Positions 16,824 through 24,150 of a DNA stretch of 41,454 bases are shown in pieces (the first letter of the stretch is position 1; every line of letters starts with the position of its first letter). A program made the translations under genes and the position numbers. The DNA is taken from contig NZ_JTIY01000002.1 in the NCBI RefSeq assembly GCF_000818175.1, positions 932,117 through 973,570 on the forward strand, in the 5' to 3' direction. The notes below the pieces were generated by a model that was given only the letters and a program-made list of their open reading frames with translations, ran no database searches and had not been told where the DNA came from. Source of the DNA: Streptomyces sp. AcH 505 (GTDB lineage: Bacteria; Actinomycetota; Actinomycetes; Streptomycetales; Streptomycetaceae).

Positions 16824-17963
16824 ATGACCACTGACGCCATCACCACTGACGCGACGATCATCGGCGCCGGCCTCGGCGGCCTCACGCTCGCCCGCGTCCT
16901 GCACGTACACGGCATCCCGGTCACCGTCTACGAGGCGGAGCCCTCCCCGAACGCGCGCACGCAGGGCGGGATGCTCGACATCCACGACTACAACGGCCAG
17001 TTGGCCGTGCAGGCGGCGGGCCTGATGGACGAGTTCCGCGGCATTGTCCTGGAGGGCCGCCAGGCGATGCGGATTCTCGACCGGGACGGGAACGTCATGC
17101 TCGACCAGCCCGACGACGGCACCGGTGGGCGCCCCGAGGTGCAGCGCGGTGAGCTGCGGCAGCTGCTGCTCGACTCGCTGCCGGCCGGCACCGTGCGGTG
17201 GGGTCACAAGGTCAGCGGGGTCCGTACCCTCGGCGATTCGCGCCACGAGGTGACCTTCGCCGACGGCGGCACCGTCGTCACGACCCTGCTGGTGGGCGCG
17301 GACGGCGCGTGGTCCCGGGTCCGGCCGCTGCTCTCCGACTCCGTACCCACGTACACCGGCATGTCGTTCGTGGAGACCTACCTGTTCGACGCCCACACCC
17401 GGTACCCCGCTGTCGCGAAGGCGGTCGGCGGCGGGTCGATGTTCGCGATCGAACCGGACAAGGCGCAGATCGCGGCTCACCGGGAGAAGGACGAAACCCT
17501 CCACGCGTACGTGATGCTGACCAAGCCGCTGGAGTGGTTCGCCGACATCGACTTCACCGATTCCGCCGCGGCCACCGCGCGGATCGCCGAGGAGTTCGAG
17601 GGTTGGGCCCCGGAGGTCACGGCCCTGATCACCGAAAGCGACACCGCACCGATCCTGCGCCCCCACCACACACTGCCGGTCGGGCACCGGTGGGACCGGG
17701 TGCCCGGGGTGACCCTGGTCGGCGACGCCGCCCACCTCATCTCCCCGAACGGCGAAGGCGCCAATCTGGCCATGCTGGACGGCGCCGAACTCGGTCAGGC
17801 CATCGCCGCGCACCCCGACGACGTCGAGGCGGCCCTCACCGCGTACGAGCAGACGATGTTCCCGCGCAGCGCCGCGGTCGGCGAGGCCGAGGTCGACGCC
17901 CCTGACAACCCCACGCTCGAAGAGGTGATCAACTTCTTCACGCAGGCCGCGCAGCCCCAGTAG
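16824..17963 (+). CDS. Tet(X)-like FAD-dependent monooxygenase
   Basis: Flavin monooxygenase of 379 aa. GAGLGG at residues 14-19 binds FAD; GGMLDIH (48-54) followed by GQLAVQAAGL closely follows GGTLDLH and GQEAMKKAGL of Tet(X); QRGELR corresponds to NRNDLR with the FAD-contacting arginine; GDAAHL is at 300-305; and YEQTMF with a C-terminal helix parallels the Tet(X) end (YEQQMF). Tet(X) enzymes hydroxylate and inactivate tetracyclines. However, the Tet(X) substrate residues Gln192 and Arg213 do not seem conserved here, so the substrate is open. The start has AAGGA seven bases upstream. Tet(X) comparisons are from memory of the family. Confidence 0.85.
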   Translation: MTTDAITTDATIIGAGLGGLTLARVLHVHGIPVTVYEAEPSPNARTQGGMLDIHDYNGQLAVQAAGLMDEFRGIVLEGRQAMRILDRDGNVMLDQPDDGTGGRPEVQRGELRQLLLDSLPAGTVRWGHKVSGVRTLGDSRHEVTFADGGTVVTTLLVGADGAWSRVRPLLSDSVPTYTGMSFVETYLFDAHTRYPAVAKAVGGGSMFAIEPDKAQIAAHREKDETLHAYVMLTKPLEWFADIDFTDSAAATARIAEEFEGWAPEVTALITESDTAPILRPHHTLPVGHRWDRVPGVTLVGDAAHLISPNGEGANLAMLDGAELGQAIAAHPDDVEAALTAYEQTMFPRSAAVGEAEVDAPDNPTLEEVINFFTQAAQPQ

Positions 17964-18006
17964 ACCGAGCGGCACCGGTAAGGCATCGGCGGAGGCCGGC
18001 CGGGCG

Positions 18007-18459
18007 TCAGGTGGCGGCCGGCCCTGTCGAACCGTTGGTTTCGAGCATGTCGAGCGCCGACCGGTGGACCTTCGCCAGCGCGCTCAACAGCTGTTCGCGT
18101 TCCGCCCCGGTGAGACCGGCGGTGACGGTCTCCTCGATCAGCCGCCGTTCCGCCTCGATCGGCTTCCGCAGGTCGCGGCCCGCGTCGGTGAGCCACAGCC
18201 GTACGAGGCGGTTGTCCCGGTCGTCGCGGCGCCGGGTGAGCAGTCCTGCGGTGGTCAGCCGGTCGGCCATCTTGACGACGGTGGGCGTCGTGACGTTCAG
18301 CGCGGCGGCGATCTCGCCCGGCGCGCTGCCGTCCCGTTCCCACAACACCGCGAGCAGGTAGTTCTGGCCCAGATGCAACCCGTAGCGGCGCATGGCCCGG
18401 TCGGACAGCGCCCGGAGCGCCTTCGACGTTTTGCCGTGCAGGTCCAGGAACTCAGACAT
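18007..18459 (-). CDS. MarR-family regulator
   Basis: Regulator of 150 aa with a winged helix-turn-helix: GEIAAALNVTTPTVVKMADRL is the recognition region and RRDDRDNRLVRLWLTDAG the wing, all standard for MarR. The start at MSEFLDLHG is chosen because further upstream the frame is not MarR-like. It is divergent from an NmrA-like gene, with direct repeats in the 128-bp gap. MarR proteins often respond to phenolic or oxidising compounds. Confidence 0.92.
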   Translation of the reverse strand: MSEFLDLHGKTSKALRALSDRAMRRYGLHLGQNYLLAVLWERDGSAPGEIAAALNVTTPTVVKMADRLTTAGLLTRRRDDRDNRLVRLWLTDAGRDLRKPIEAERRLIEETVTAGLTGAEREQLLSALAKVHRSALDMLETNGSTGPAAT

Positions 18460-18516
18460 CGCGGCCTCTCGGTGAGGTGGGCAAGCGGCAGTTCGGGCGC
18501 CCGTCAAGAATCGATT

Positions 18517-18571
18517 GACGGCTAATGATTCACCGGCTAACGTTTTTCGAGTATTCGTTAGACGGCAAACG
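18517..18571. promoter_or_regulatory. Putative MarR operators between marR and nmrA
   Basis: Direct repeats GACGGCTAATG (18517-18527) and GACGGCAAACG (18561-18571), 44 bp apart, bracket an inverted pair CTAACG (18537-18542) / CGTTAG (18556-18561). This AT-richer stretch overlaps the likely divergent promoters. Confidence 0.5.
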
Positions 18572-18587
18572 ACCGCAAGGAGTCACC

Positions 18588-19451
18588 ATGATACTGGTCA
18601 CCGGTGCCACCGGGAACATAGGCCGTGAACTCACCCGCGAGCTCAACGCGAGGGGCGCCAAGCTGCGTGCTTTCGTCCGCGACCCCGCCCGTGCCGCCGG
18701 ACTGCCCCAGGCCGCGGAACTCGCCGTCGGAGACCTGGGTGAGCCCGCCACACTGAGACCCGCCTTCGCCGGCGTGGACGCACTGTTCCTGCTCACGCAG
18801 GGCATCGGCACCGACTACACCGCCAACGCCCTCGCGGCGGCCCGGACGGCAGGGGTGAGCCGCGTCGTCCACCTCTCGTCGTTCAACGTCCTCGGCGACC
18901 CGATGCCCGCCATGGGCCACTGGCACCACGAACGCGAGAAGCTTGTCCGCGCCTCCGGCATCCCCGCCACGATCCTGCGCCCCGGCGGCTTCACCACCAA
19001 CGCCCTCGACTGGGTGCCCACCATCCGCGAGGGCGGCTACGTACTCGACCCGATCGGCCCCGGCCGCTACGCGCCGATCGACCCCGCGGACATCGCCGCG
19101 GTCGCCGCCCTCGCCCTGACCGAGGACGGCCATCAGGGCCAGGAGTACGTCCTGACGGGGGAGGAGACGTTCACCGTCGCCGAGCAGGTCCGGATCATCG
19201 CCAAGACGACCGGCCTCGCGATCGAGGTGCGCGAGGCGGCCACCGTGGACGAAATCGTCCGCTCCCGCTTCCCCGACGGTGCGCCACCGGCGCTCGCCGA
19301 GGCGATCACGGAGGGATTCGCCGTCATGCGGGCCGACACCGTCGGATTCCGGACGGACACCGTGGAACGCCTGCTCGGCCGCAAGCCGCGGACCTTCGCG
19401 GACTGGTGCGCCCGCAACGCCGACGCGTTCCGCCGGCCCGCCGACGCGTGA
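18588..19451 (+). CDS. NmrA-like NAD(P)H-binding oxidoreductase
   Basis: Atypical SDR of 287 aa. Residues 1-12 (MILVTGATGNIG) form the dinucleotide-binding GxxGxxG motif. The rest follows the NmrA/QOR2-like pattern: LRAFVRDPARA, then RVVHLSSFNVLG and ILRPGGFTTN. These proteins are either quinone/NADPH oxidoreductases or redox sensors. AAGGAG lies just before the ATG at 18588. The divergent MarR gene and the operator-like repeats between them suggest substrate-inducible expression. Confidence 0.88.
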   Translation: MILVTGATGNIGRELTRELNARGAKLRAFVRDPARAAGLPQAAELAVGDLGEPATLRPAFAGVDALFLLTQGIGTDYTANALAAARTAGVSRVVHLSSFNVLGDPMPAMGHWHHEREKLVRASGIPATILRPGGFTTNALDWVPTIREGGYVLDPIGPGRYAPIDPADIAAVAALALTEDGHQGQEYVLTGEETFTVAEQVRIIAKTTGLAIEVREAATVDEIVRSRFPDGAPPALAEAITEGFAVMRADTVGFRTDTVERLLGRKPRTFADWCARNADAFRRPADA

Positions 19452-19499
19452 GGCTGCGAGCGCCGCCCGAGACCTGGCGCGACCGGGGCTCACCCCGCG

Positions 19500-20177
19500 T
19501 CAGCGGCCGTCCGCAGCGGGGGCGAACGGGCCGGTCAGCGCCGCCCATTGCAGGAGCAGGATGGTCTTGGCATCGGTGATGCGGCCGTCACCGGTCATGG
19601 CGAGCGCTTCGTCGAAGGGCAGTTCGAGGACATCGATGTCCTCGCCTTCCTCTTCGAGGCCGCCACCGGTCCCGGTCCGGTCGGCGGGGGTGTACGGGGC
19701 GGCGAAGTAGTGGAGCCGTTCGGTGATGGAGCCCGGGCTCATGTACGCGTCGAGGACGTGGGTGAGCGGGCCGAGGGTGACGCCGAGTTCCTCGGCGGCC
19801 TCGCGGCGGACGGCGGTGTGCGGGTCGTCCTCGTCGAGCAGTCCGGCCGCCGCCTCGACGAGCATGCCGTCGGGGTGGCCGTTGACGTAGGCCGGGTAGC
19901 GGAACTGACGCGTGAGCAGGACGCAGCCGCGCGCGGTGTCGTAGGGCAGGACGACCGCGCCGTTGCCACGGTCGTACGTCTCGCGCTGCTGCGTCTCCCA
20001 ACGCCCGTCCCGACGCCGGTAGTCGAAGGTGGTCCGGCGCAGCACGTGCCAGCCCTGCGAGGTGAGTTCGACGTCGCGGACCACCACGTCCCCGTTGCGG
20101 TCCAGCTCGCGCCCGGCCTGGTCGAGGCCGGTACGGCCGCGGTGATCGGGGACGTCGATGCCGGGGCGGCCAGTCAT
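19500..20177 (-). CDS. Nudix hydrolase, NudK/ADP-ribose-pyrophosphatase type
   Basis: Hydrolase of 225 aa that follows GDP-mannose pyrophosphatase NudK over most of its length: ETYDRGNGAVVLPYDTARG, RQFRYPAYVNGHPDGMLVE, LDAYMSPGSITERLHYF and GEDIDVLELPFDEALAM all have close counterparts. The Nudix box ends in REAAEELGV, with the metal-binding glutamates intact. It splits nucleoside diphosphate-X compounds in the cytosol; the exact substrate is uncertain. The start at 20177 has CAGGAGA in front. The first 30 residues are an actinobacterial extension. Confidence 0.9.
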   Translation of the reverse strand: MTGRPGIDVPDHRGRTGLDQAGRELDRNGDVVVRDVELTSQGWHVLRRTTFDYRRRDGRWETQQRETYDRGNGAVVLPYDTARGCVLLTRQFRYPAYVNGHPDGMLVEAAAGLLDEDDPHTAVRREAAEELGVTLGPLTHVLDAYMSPGSITERLHYFAAPYTPADRTGTGGGLEEEGEDIDVLELPFDEALAMTGDGRITDAKTILLLQWAALTGPFAPAADGR

Positions 20178-20287
20178 GCGGTCTCCTGCGGGGTGCGGCG
20201 GGGAATCCCGGCCTCGCTGTACGAGACGCCGTACGGGGCGTCGTACGCGACGGACGGGGGCTTGTCGTTCACGTGCGCTACCGTACA

Positions 20288-20307
20288 TGCAGGAACGTGC
20301 AAGAACA
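20288..20307 (+). promoter_or_regulatory. Tandem 10-bp repeat before the DeoR gene
   Basis: TGCAGGAACG directly followed by TGCAAGAACA, just before AGGAG (20307-20311), the ribosome site of the deoR gene. Short tandem boxes are usual for DeoR-family autoregulation. Confidence 0.4.
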
Positions 20308-20320
20308 GGAGAGAATGTGC

Positions 20321-21079
20321 ATGCTGGCCGCTGAACGGCACGACCACCTGCTCGCTCTGCTCGCTCGCGAGGGCAAGATCGTCGCCAAGGACGTCGCCGC
20401 AGGACTGGGGATCTCCGAGGACAGCGTGCGGCGCGACCTGCGTGAACTCGCCGCCGACGGGCTCTGCCAGCGGGTTTACGGCGGTGCGCTGCCCGTTTCA
20501 CCAGCGGTGGCCGACTACGCCGCCCGGCATGCCGTCGCCCCCGACGGCAAGCGGAAGGTCGCCGCCGTGGCCGCCGCGCTGGTACGGCCCGGCGGCTCGC
20601 TGATCCTCGACGGAGGCACGACCGCCCTCGCGGTCGCCCGCGCGCTCCCGTACGACCTCAGCTGCACCGTGATCACGCACAGCCCGACCGTCGCCGTGGC
20701 CCTGCTCGACCACCCCGGGGTGGAGCTCTTCCTCCTCGGTGGCCGCGTCTTCAAGCACTCGGCGGTCGCCTGCGGCGCGGCCGCTGTCGAGGCCGCGCAG
20801 AACGTCTCCGCCGATCTCTGCCTGCTCGGTGTCACCGGCGTACACCCGGAGGCGGGACTGACCACCGCGGACGCCGAAGAGGCGGCGATGAAGCGCGCCT
20901 TGGCCGCGCGGGCCGCGGACACCTACATCCTCGCCTCCGCCGAGAAGATCGGCACCGCTTCGCAGTACCGCGTCCTGCCCTGGGCGGAGGTCAGCGGCCT
21001 GATCACCGACGCCGACCCCCGCGACAGGCTCGTCGCGGAGGTCGGAGCGTTCGGTGTGGAGATCCTGACAGCCCGCTGA
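20321..21079 (+). CDS. DeoR/GlpR-family transcriptional regulator
   Basis: Repressor of 252 aa: DeoR HTH at about residues 3-55 (ERHDHLLALLAREGKIVAKD, then LGISEDSVRRDLREL) and a sensor domain related to ribose-5-phosphate isomerase (LILDGGTTALAVARAL, then FLLGGRVFKHS). Such proteins usually sense phosphorylated sugars. Start: ATG at 20321 is 9 bases after AGGAG; an in-frame ATG at 20315 is only 3 bases away. It is divergent from the Nudix gene. Its 3' end is part of a 17-bp triplet repeat. Confidence 0.9.
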   Translation: MLAAERHDHLLALLAREGKIVAKDVAAGLGISEDSVRRDLRELAADGLCQRVYGGALPVSPAVADYAARHAVAPDGKRKVAAVAAALVRPGGSLILDGGTTALAVARALPYDLSCTVITHSPTVAVALLDHPGVELFLLGGRVFKHSAVACGAAAVEAAQNVSADLCLLGVTGVHPEAGLTTADAEEAAMKRALAARAADTYILASAEKIGTASQYRVLPWAEVSGLITDADPRDRLVAEVGAFGVEILTAR

Positions 21080-21114
21080 TCCTGATAGCCCGCTGAACCT
21101 GACAGCCTGCTGAC
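21064..21114 (+). repeat. Three 17-bp tandem repeats across the deoR stop
   Basis: CCTGACAGCCCGCTGAT, CCTGATAGCCCGCTGAA and CCTGACAGCCTGCTGAC follow each other without gaps. The first contains the last codons and stop of deoR, so the array looks like a duplicated gene end. It lies in the 64-bp gap to the convergent rph. Confidence 0.8.
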
Positions 21115-21143
21115 GTCCCGGTGCTGCCGCGCGGTGCGGTCCG

Positions 21144-23750
21144 TCAGGACAGGATCTCGACGTACCCGTCGGTGCCGTACACCCGGATCCGCTGCCCGTC
21201 CTGGATCAGCCGCGTGGCCTGCTCCACGCCCACGACGGCCGGCAAGCCGTACTCCCGCGCGATCACCGCACCATGCGTCATCAGGCCGCCGACCTCCGTC
21301 ACCAGGCCCGCGATGCCGACGAACAGCGGCGACCAGCTCGGGTCGGTGAAGGGAGTGACCAGGATGTCGCCCGCTTCGAGATCGGCATCCGCCATGTCCA
21401 GGACGACCCGGGCCCGTCCCTCGACGGTCCCGGCGGAGACCGCCAGCCCGGTCAGGGCGCCGTCCGGCACGTCGTCGCGCCGGTACGCCCCGACCACGGC
21501 CTCGCCGTCCGAGGTGAGCACCCGGGGCGGTGTGAGCGCGTGGTAGGACCGGAAGGCCTCCTTGCGCTGCTGGACGAGCCGGCCGTCCGCCCGGTTCGAG
21601 CGCGCGACGTCGTGCAGTTCCTGGAAGGTGAGAGAGAAGATGTCCTCCTTCTCGGGAAGCACACCGGCGCGCACGAGGCGCTCGGCTTCCTCCAACAGGG
21701 CCTGCTTGTAGACGAAGTAGCGGCTGATGATGTTGTACTTCGGATACTCCCGGTACCCGATGAAGGTCCTGACCCGGTCGATCATCCGCTTGGTCTCGTC
21801 GGCCTTCTGGTCCCCTTCCGGCAGGGCCCGCAGCCGGGACAGCACGTCCTGCTCCTTCGCCAGCGCCTTCTGCCGCCCCTGCTCGAAGCGCCGTTCGGCG
21901 GCCCCCGGCTCGAAGTTCCGTACGTTGTCGAGGATCGCGGGTACGAGCGTGAGGGGGCGTTCGCGCCACCGCGGCCTCGTGATGTCGATCTCGCCGACGC
22001 AGCGCATGCCGTACCGGTCGAGGTACGCCTCGATGGCGTCGCGCGCCGCTGTCCCGCCCGAGAGCTTCGCCAGCTCGTCCAGGAAGTTCTCGTCCGTGAC
22101 GTCCGTGACGTCCTTGAGGAACGCGACCACGTCCGGCTGCGCGCGGATCACGTCGGCGACATCGAGCAGCGCCAGTCCCGTCTCCGACGTGATGTTGTCG
22201 GGGGCGGACAGCGTGAGCGTGTCAGCCGCGTTCTTCTCGCCCAGCCACTCCATCAGCTTGTCGTTGAGCCACCAGGTGGCCTCCATCCCCGCCATGATCG
22301 CCTGAATGCTCAGGGGATCACTGAGCACGCGCTTGTGCTCCTCGAACGCCTCCAGCAGGAAGTCGAACAGCGCCGGTCCTGCCTTCGGCCGGATGCCGCG
22401 CTTCAGCGCGGCGAGGGACACCCGGCTGCGCTCGATCAGCTCCGTGACGACGGCCGGATCGGTCGCGATCGGCGCGGGCGCACCGCCGCCCGGCGGGCGG
22501 CCGGGACTCGCGTCCGGGAGCGAAGGGACGAAGTCCCCGCGGTCGAGGACGGTCTCCAGCGCGTCCCTGATCAGCGGATCCCCCTTCCCCATGGCGTCCA
22601 GAAGACCGGCGCGGCCGGCGGCCGAGGCCAGGCGCCGGGTGACATCCACGAACAGCCTCCCGCCGGCCTCGTGCATCGGGACCATGGCCGTCAGCTGCCA
22701 CATGGAGAACCCCAGGGGCCTCATGGGGTCGGTCATCATCTGCCCATGACCGACGGAGACATAGACGTGGTTCTCCTCGTCGTCGGTCTCGGGCACGGGG
22801 AACAGCGTCGTGATCGGCCTGCTCTGCACGATCTGGAACGCGTCGTCGGCCAGGCACCATTCGATGTCCTGCGGGCGGCCGAAGTGGGCTTCGATCCGCC
22901 GTCCGAGCTGGACGAGCCGTACGACCTGCTCGTCCGTCAGCGCCGGCTGCTCCTGGCGCCGCGAGTCGACCGCCACTTCCCGCGTACCGCCGTCCGGCAG
23001 GGCCTGAACGGCACGCTCCTTGGCGGCGATGGTCTTGGCGACGACCTCGCCGTGCCGCACCGTGAAGACGTCCGGGTTCACCAGGCCGGAGACCAGGGCC
23101 TCCCCGAGACCGAAGCCGGCGTCCACGGTGGCGACCGTCCGGTTGCCCGTGACGGGGTCGGCGGTGAACAGGATGCCGGCCGCATCCGGGACGACCATCC
23201 GCTGCACGACCACGGCCATGTGGACCGTACGGTGATCGATGCCGTTGCGCCGGCGGTACGTCACGGCCCGCTCGGTGAACAGCGAAGCCCAGCACCGGCT
23301 GATGTGCTGAAGGATCGCCGCGGTGCCCATGACGTTCAGGTACGTGTCCTGCTGCCCGGCGAAGGACGCCGTCGGCAGATCCTCCGCCGTCGCACTGGAC
23401 CGGACGGCGTAGGCGGCCTCCCCGCCGAGCCGGCCGAGCGCGGCGGTGATCGCCGCCGCGAGACCGGCCGGAACGGCGATCCCTTCGATCGCCCGGCGGA
23501 TCTCCGCGCTGAGCGTACGGACCCCCTCGCGGTCGTCCGGGTCCAGAAGCGACAGCTGATCGAGCTGGTCGCCGATCGACGGTACCTGCGCCACGATCTG
23601 CCGGAAGGCCTCGGTCGTGACGCAGAAACCGGCCGGCACCCGGACGCCTTCGATCCGCGACAGCCCGCCCAGCTGCGCACCCTTGCCGCCGACGACCGCG
23701 ACCCGCGTCTCGTCTACCTCACGAAGATCCAGTACGTACTGCTCGCTCAC
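21144..23750 (-). CDS. rph: Rifampin phosphotransferase (rifamycin-inactivating)
   Basis: Enzyme of 868 aa that transfers the beta-phosphate of ATP to rifamycins, inactivating them. The domain order matches known RPH: ATP-grasp domain about 1-315 (VVGGKGAQLGGLS, YAVRSSATAEDLPTASFAG, GILFTADPVTGN), rifampin-binding domain about 330-750, and swivelling phosphohistidine domain about 770-868 (GGLMTHGAVIAREYGLPAVVG) with catalytic His826. The length also fits RPH (about 865 aa), longer than PEP synthase. GTG start with GGAGGT six bases upstream. A rifamycin-associated element lies upstream, supporting rifamycin-linked control. Confidence 0.95.
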   Translation of the reverse strand: MSEQYVLDLREVDETRVAVVGGKGAQLGGLSRIEGVRVPAGFCVTTEAFRQIVAQVPSIGDQLDQLSLLDPDDREGVRTLSAEIRRAIEGIAVPAGLAAAITAALGRLGGEAAYAVRSSATAEDLPTASFAGQQDTYLNVMGTAAILQHISRCWASLFTERAVTYRRRNGIDHRTVHMAVVVQRMVVPDAAGILFTADPVTGNRTVATVDAGFGLGEALVSGLVNPDVFTVRHGEVVAKTIAAKERAVQALPDGGTREVAVDSRRQEQPALTDEQVVRLVQLGRRIEAHFGRPQDIEWCLADDAFQIVQSRPITTLFPVPETDDEENHVYVSVGHGQMMTDPMRPLGFSMWQLTAMVPMHEAGGRLFVDVTRRLASAAGRAGLLDAMGKGDPLIRDALETVLDRGDFVPSLPDASPGRPPGGGAPAPIATDPAVVTELIERSRVSLAALKRGIRPKAGPALFDFLLEAFEEHKRVLSDPLSIQAIMAGMEATWWLNDKLMEWLGEKNAADTLTLSAPDNITSETGLALLDVADVIRAQPDVVAFLKDVTDVTDENFLDELAKLSGGTAARDAIEAYLDRYGMRCVGEIDITRPRWRERPLTLVPAILDNVRNFEPGAAERRFEQGRQKALAKEQDVLSRLRALPEGDQKADETKRMIDRVRTFIGYREYPKYNIISRYFVYKQALLEEAERLVRAGVLPEKEDIFSLTFQELHDVARSNRADGRLVQQRKEAFRSYHALTPPRVLTSDGEAVVGAYRRDDVPDGALTGLAVSAGTVEGRARVVLDMADADLEAGDILVTPFTDPSWSPLFVGIAGLVTEVGGLMTHGAVIAREYGLPAVVGVEQATRLIQDGQRIRVYGTDGYVEILS

Positions 23751-23906
23751 CGTGACACCTCCGGGGCGGTCATGAACCGCAGCACCGCACCGGCCGGCCC
23801 CGCCCCCGGTCCGACGTCACCGCGTCCCCCACACGTCGACAACACACGCACGTCGTGCCCTCATTTCCGCAGGTTGTAGCCTCGGCCGACGATTCTGCGG
23901 CACCAC

Positions 23907-23928
23907 GGGGGCCTTGCCGCAAGCCCCC
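23907..23928 (-). promoter_or_regulatory. Rifamycin-associated element (RAE) upstream of rph
   Basis: On the minus strand the palindromic stretch begins GGGGGCTTGCGGCAAGG and ends in CCCCC. This matches the RAE described upstream of rifamycin-inactivating genes in actinomycetes (consensus recalled as GGGGCTTGCGGCAAGGCCC). It is 157 bp before the rph start. The rest of the 396-bp gap 23751-24146 holds no gene except the doubtful relic below. Confidence 0.85.
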
Positions 23929-24015
23929 AGGTGCGCTATACCTTAGGAGTGGCGAGGAGAGGGTTCTCTTCGTCTTTCCTTTTGCCGGCCTGCGGAACCG
24001 ATCGGCGCACGACGA

Positions 24016-24150
24016 TCAAGCACCGAGACGCACGGCACCGGTGAGCCCCTCCACGAACGCGGTGAAGTCAGCGGCCAGGGCGATTTCCGTGCCCTAATCC
24101 GCGTCGGACACGGCGGCGTCGGTCACGTGGAAGCGCGACGGCGGGGTCAC
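24016..24150 (-). pseudogene. Possible broken small ORF after the sirtuin gene
   Basis: A GTG at 24150 overlaps the sirtuin stop (GTGA), as in coupled genes, but the frame meets TAG at 24094-24096 after 18 codons. Beyond that stop it continues as GTEIALAADFTAFVEGLTG and a few more residues to a TGA at 24016. It could be a small gene cut by one nonsense mutation, or chance. No family recognised. Confidence 0.2.

Noticed and set aside
21064..21114. CRISPR array
   Set aside because: Repeats are 17 bp with no spacers between them and no cas genes nearby.
21144..23750. Phosphoenolpyruvate synthase
   Set aside because: Domain order and length match rifampin phosphotransferase, and the RAE upstream supports it; the middle domain is the rifampin-binding type.
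21273..23879. An 868-codon open frame opposite rph
   Set aside because: It is the antisense shadow of rph caused by high GC; its composition is Arg/Gly/Asp-rich without any domain, while the minus strand encodes a complete RPH.
23907..23928. Transcription terminator
   Set aside because: It lies far from the sirtuin stop, 157 bp upstream of rph, and matches the rifamycin-associated element rather than a simple stem-loop.
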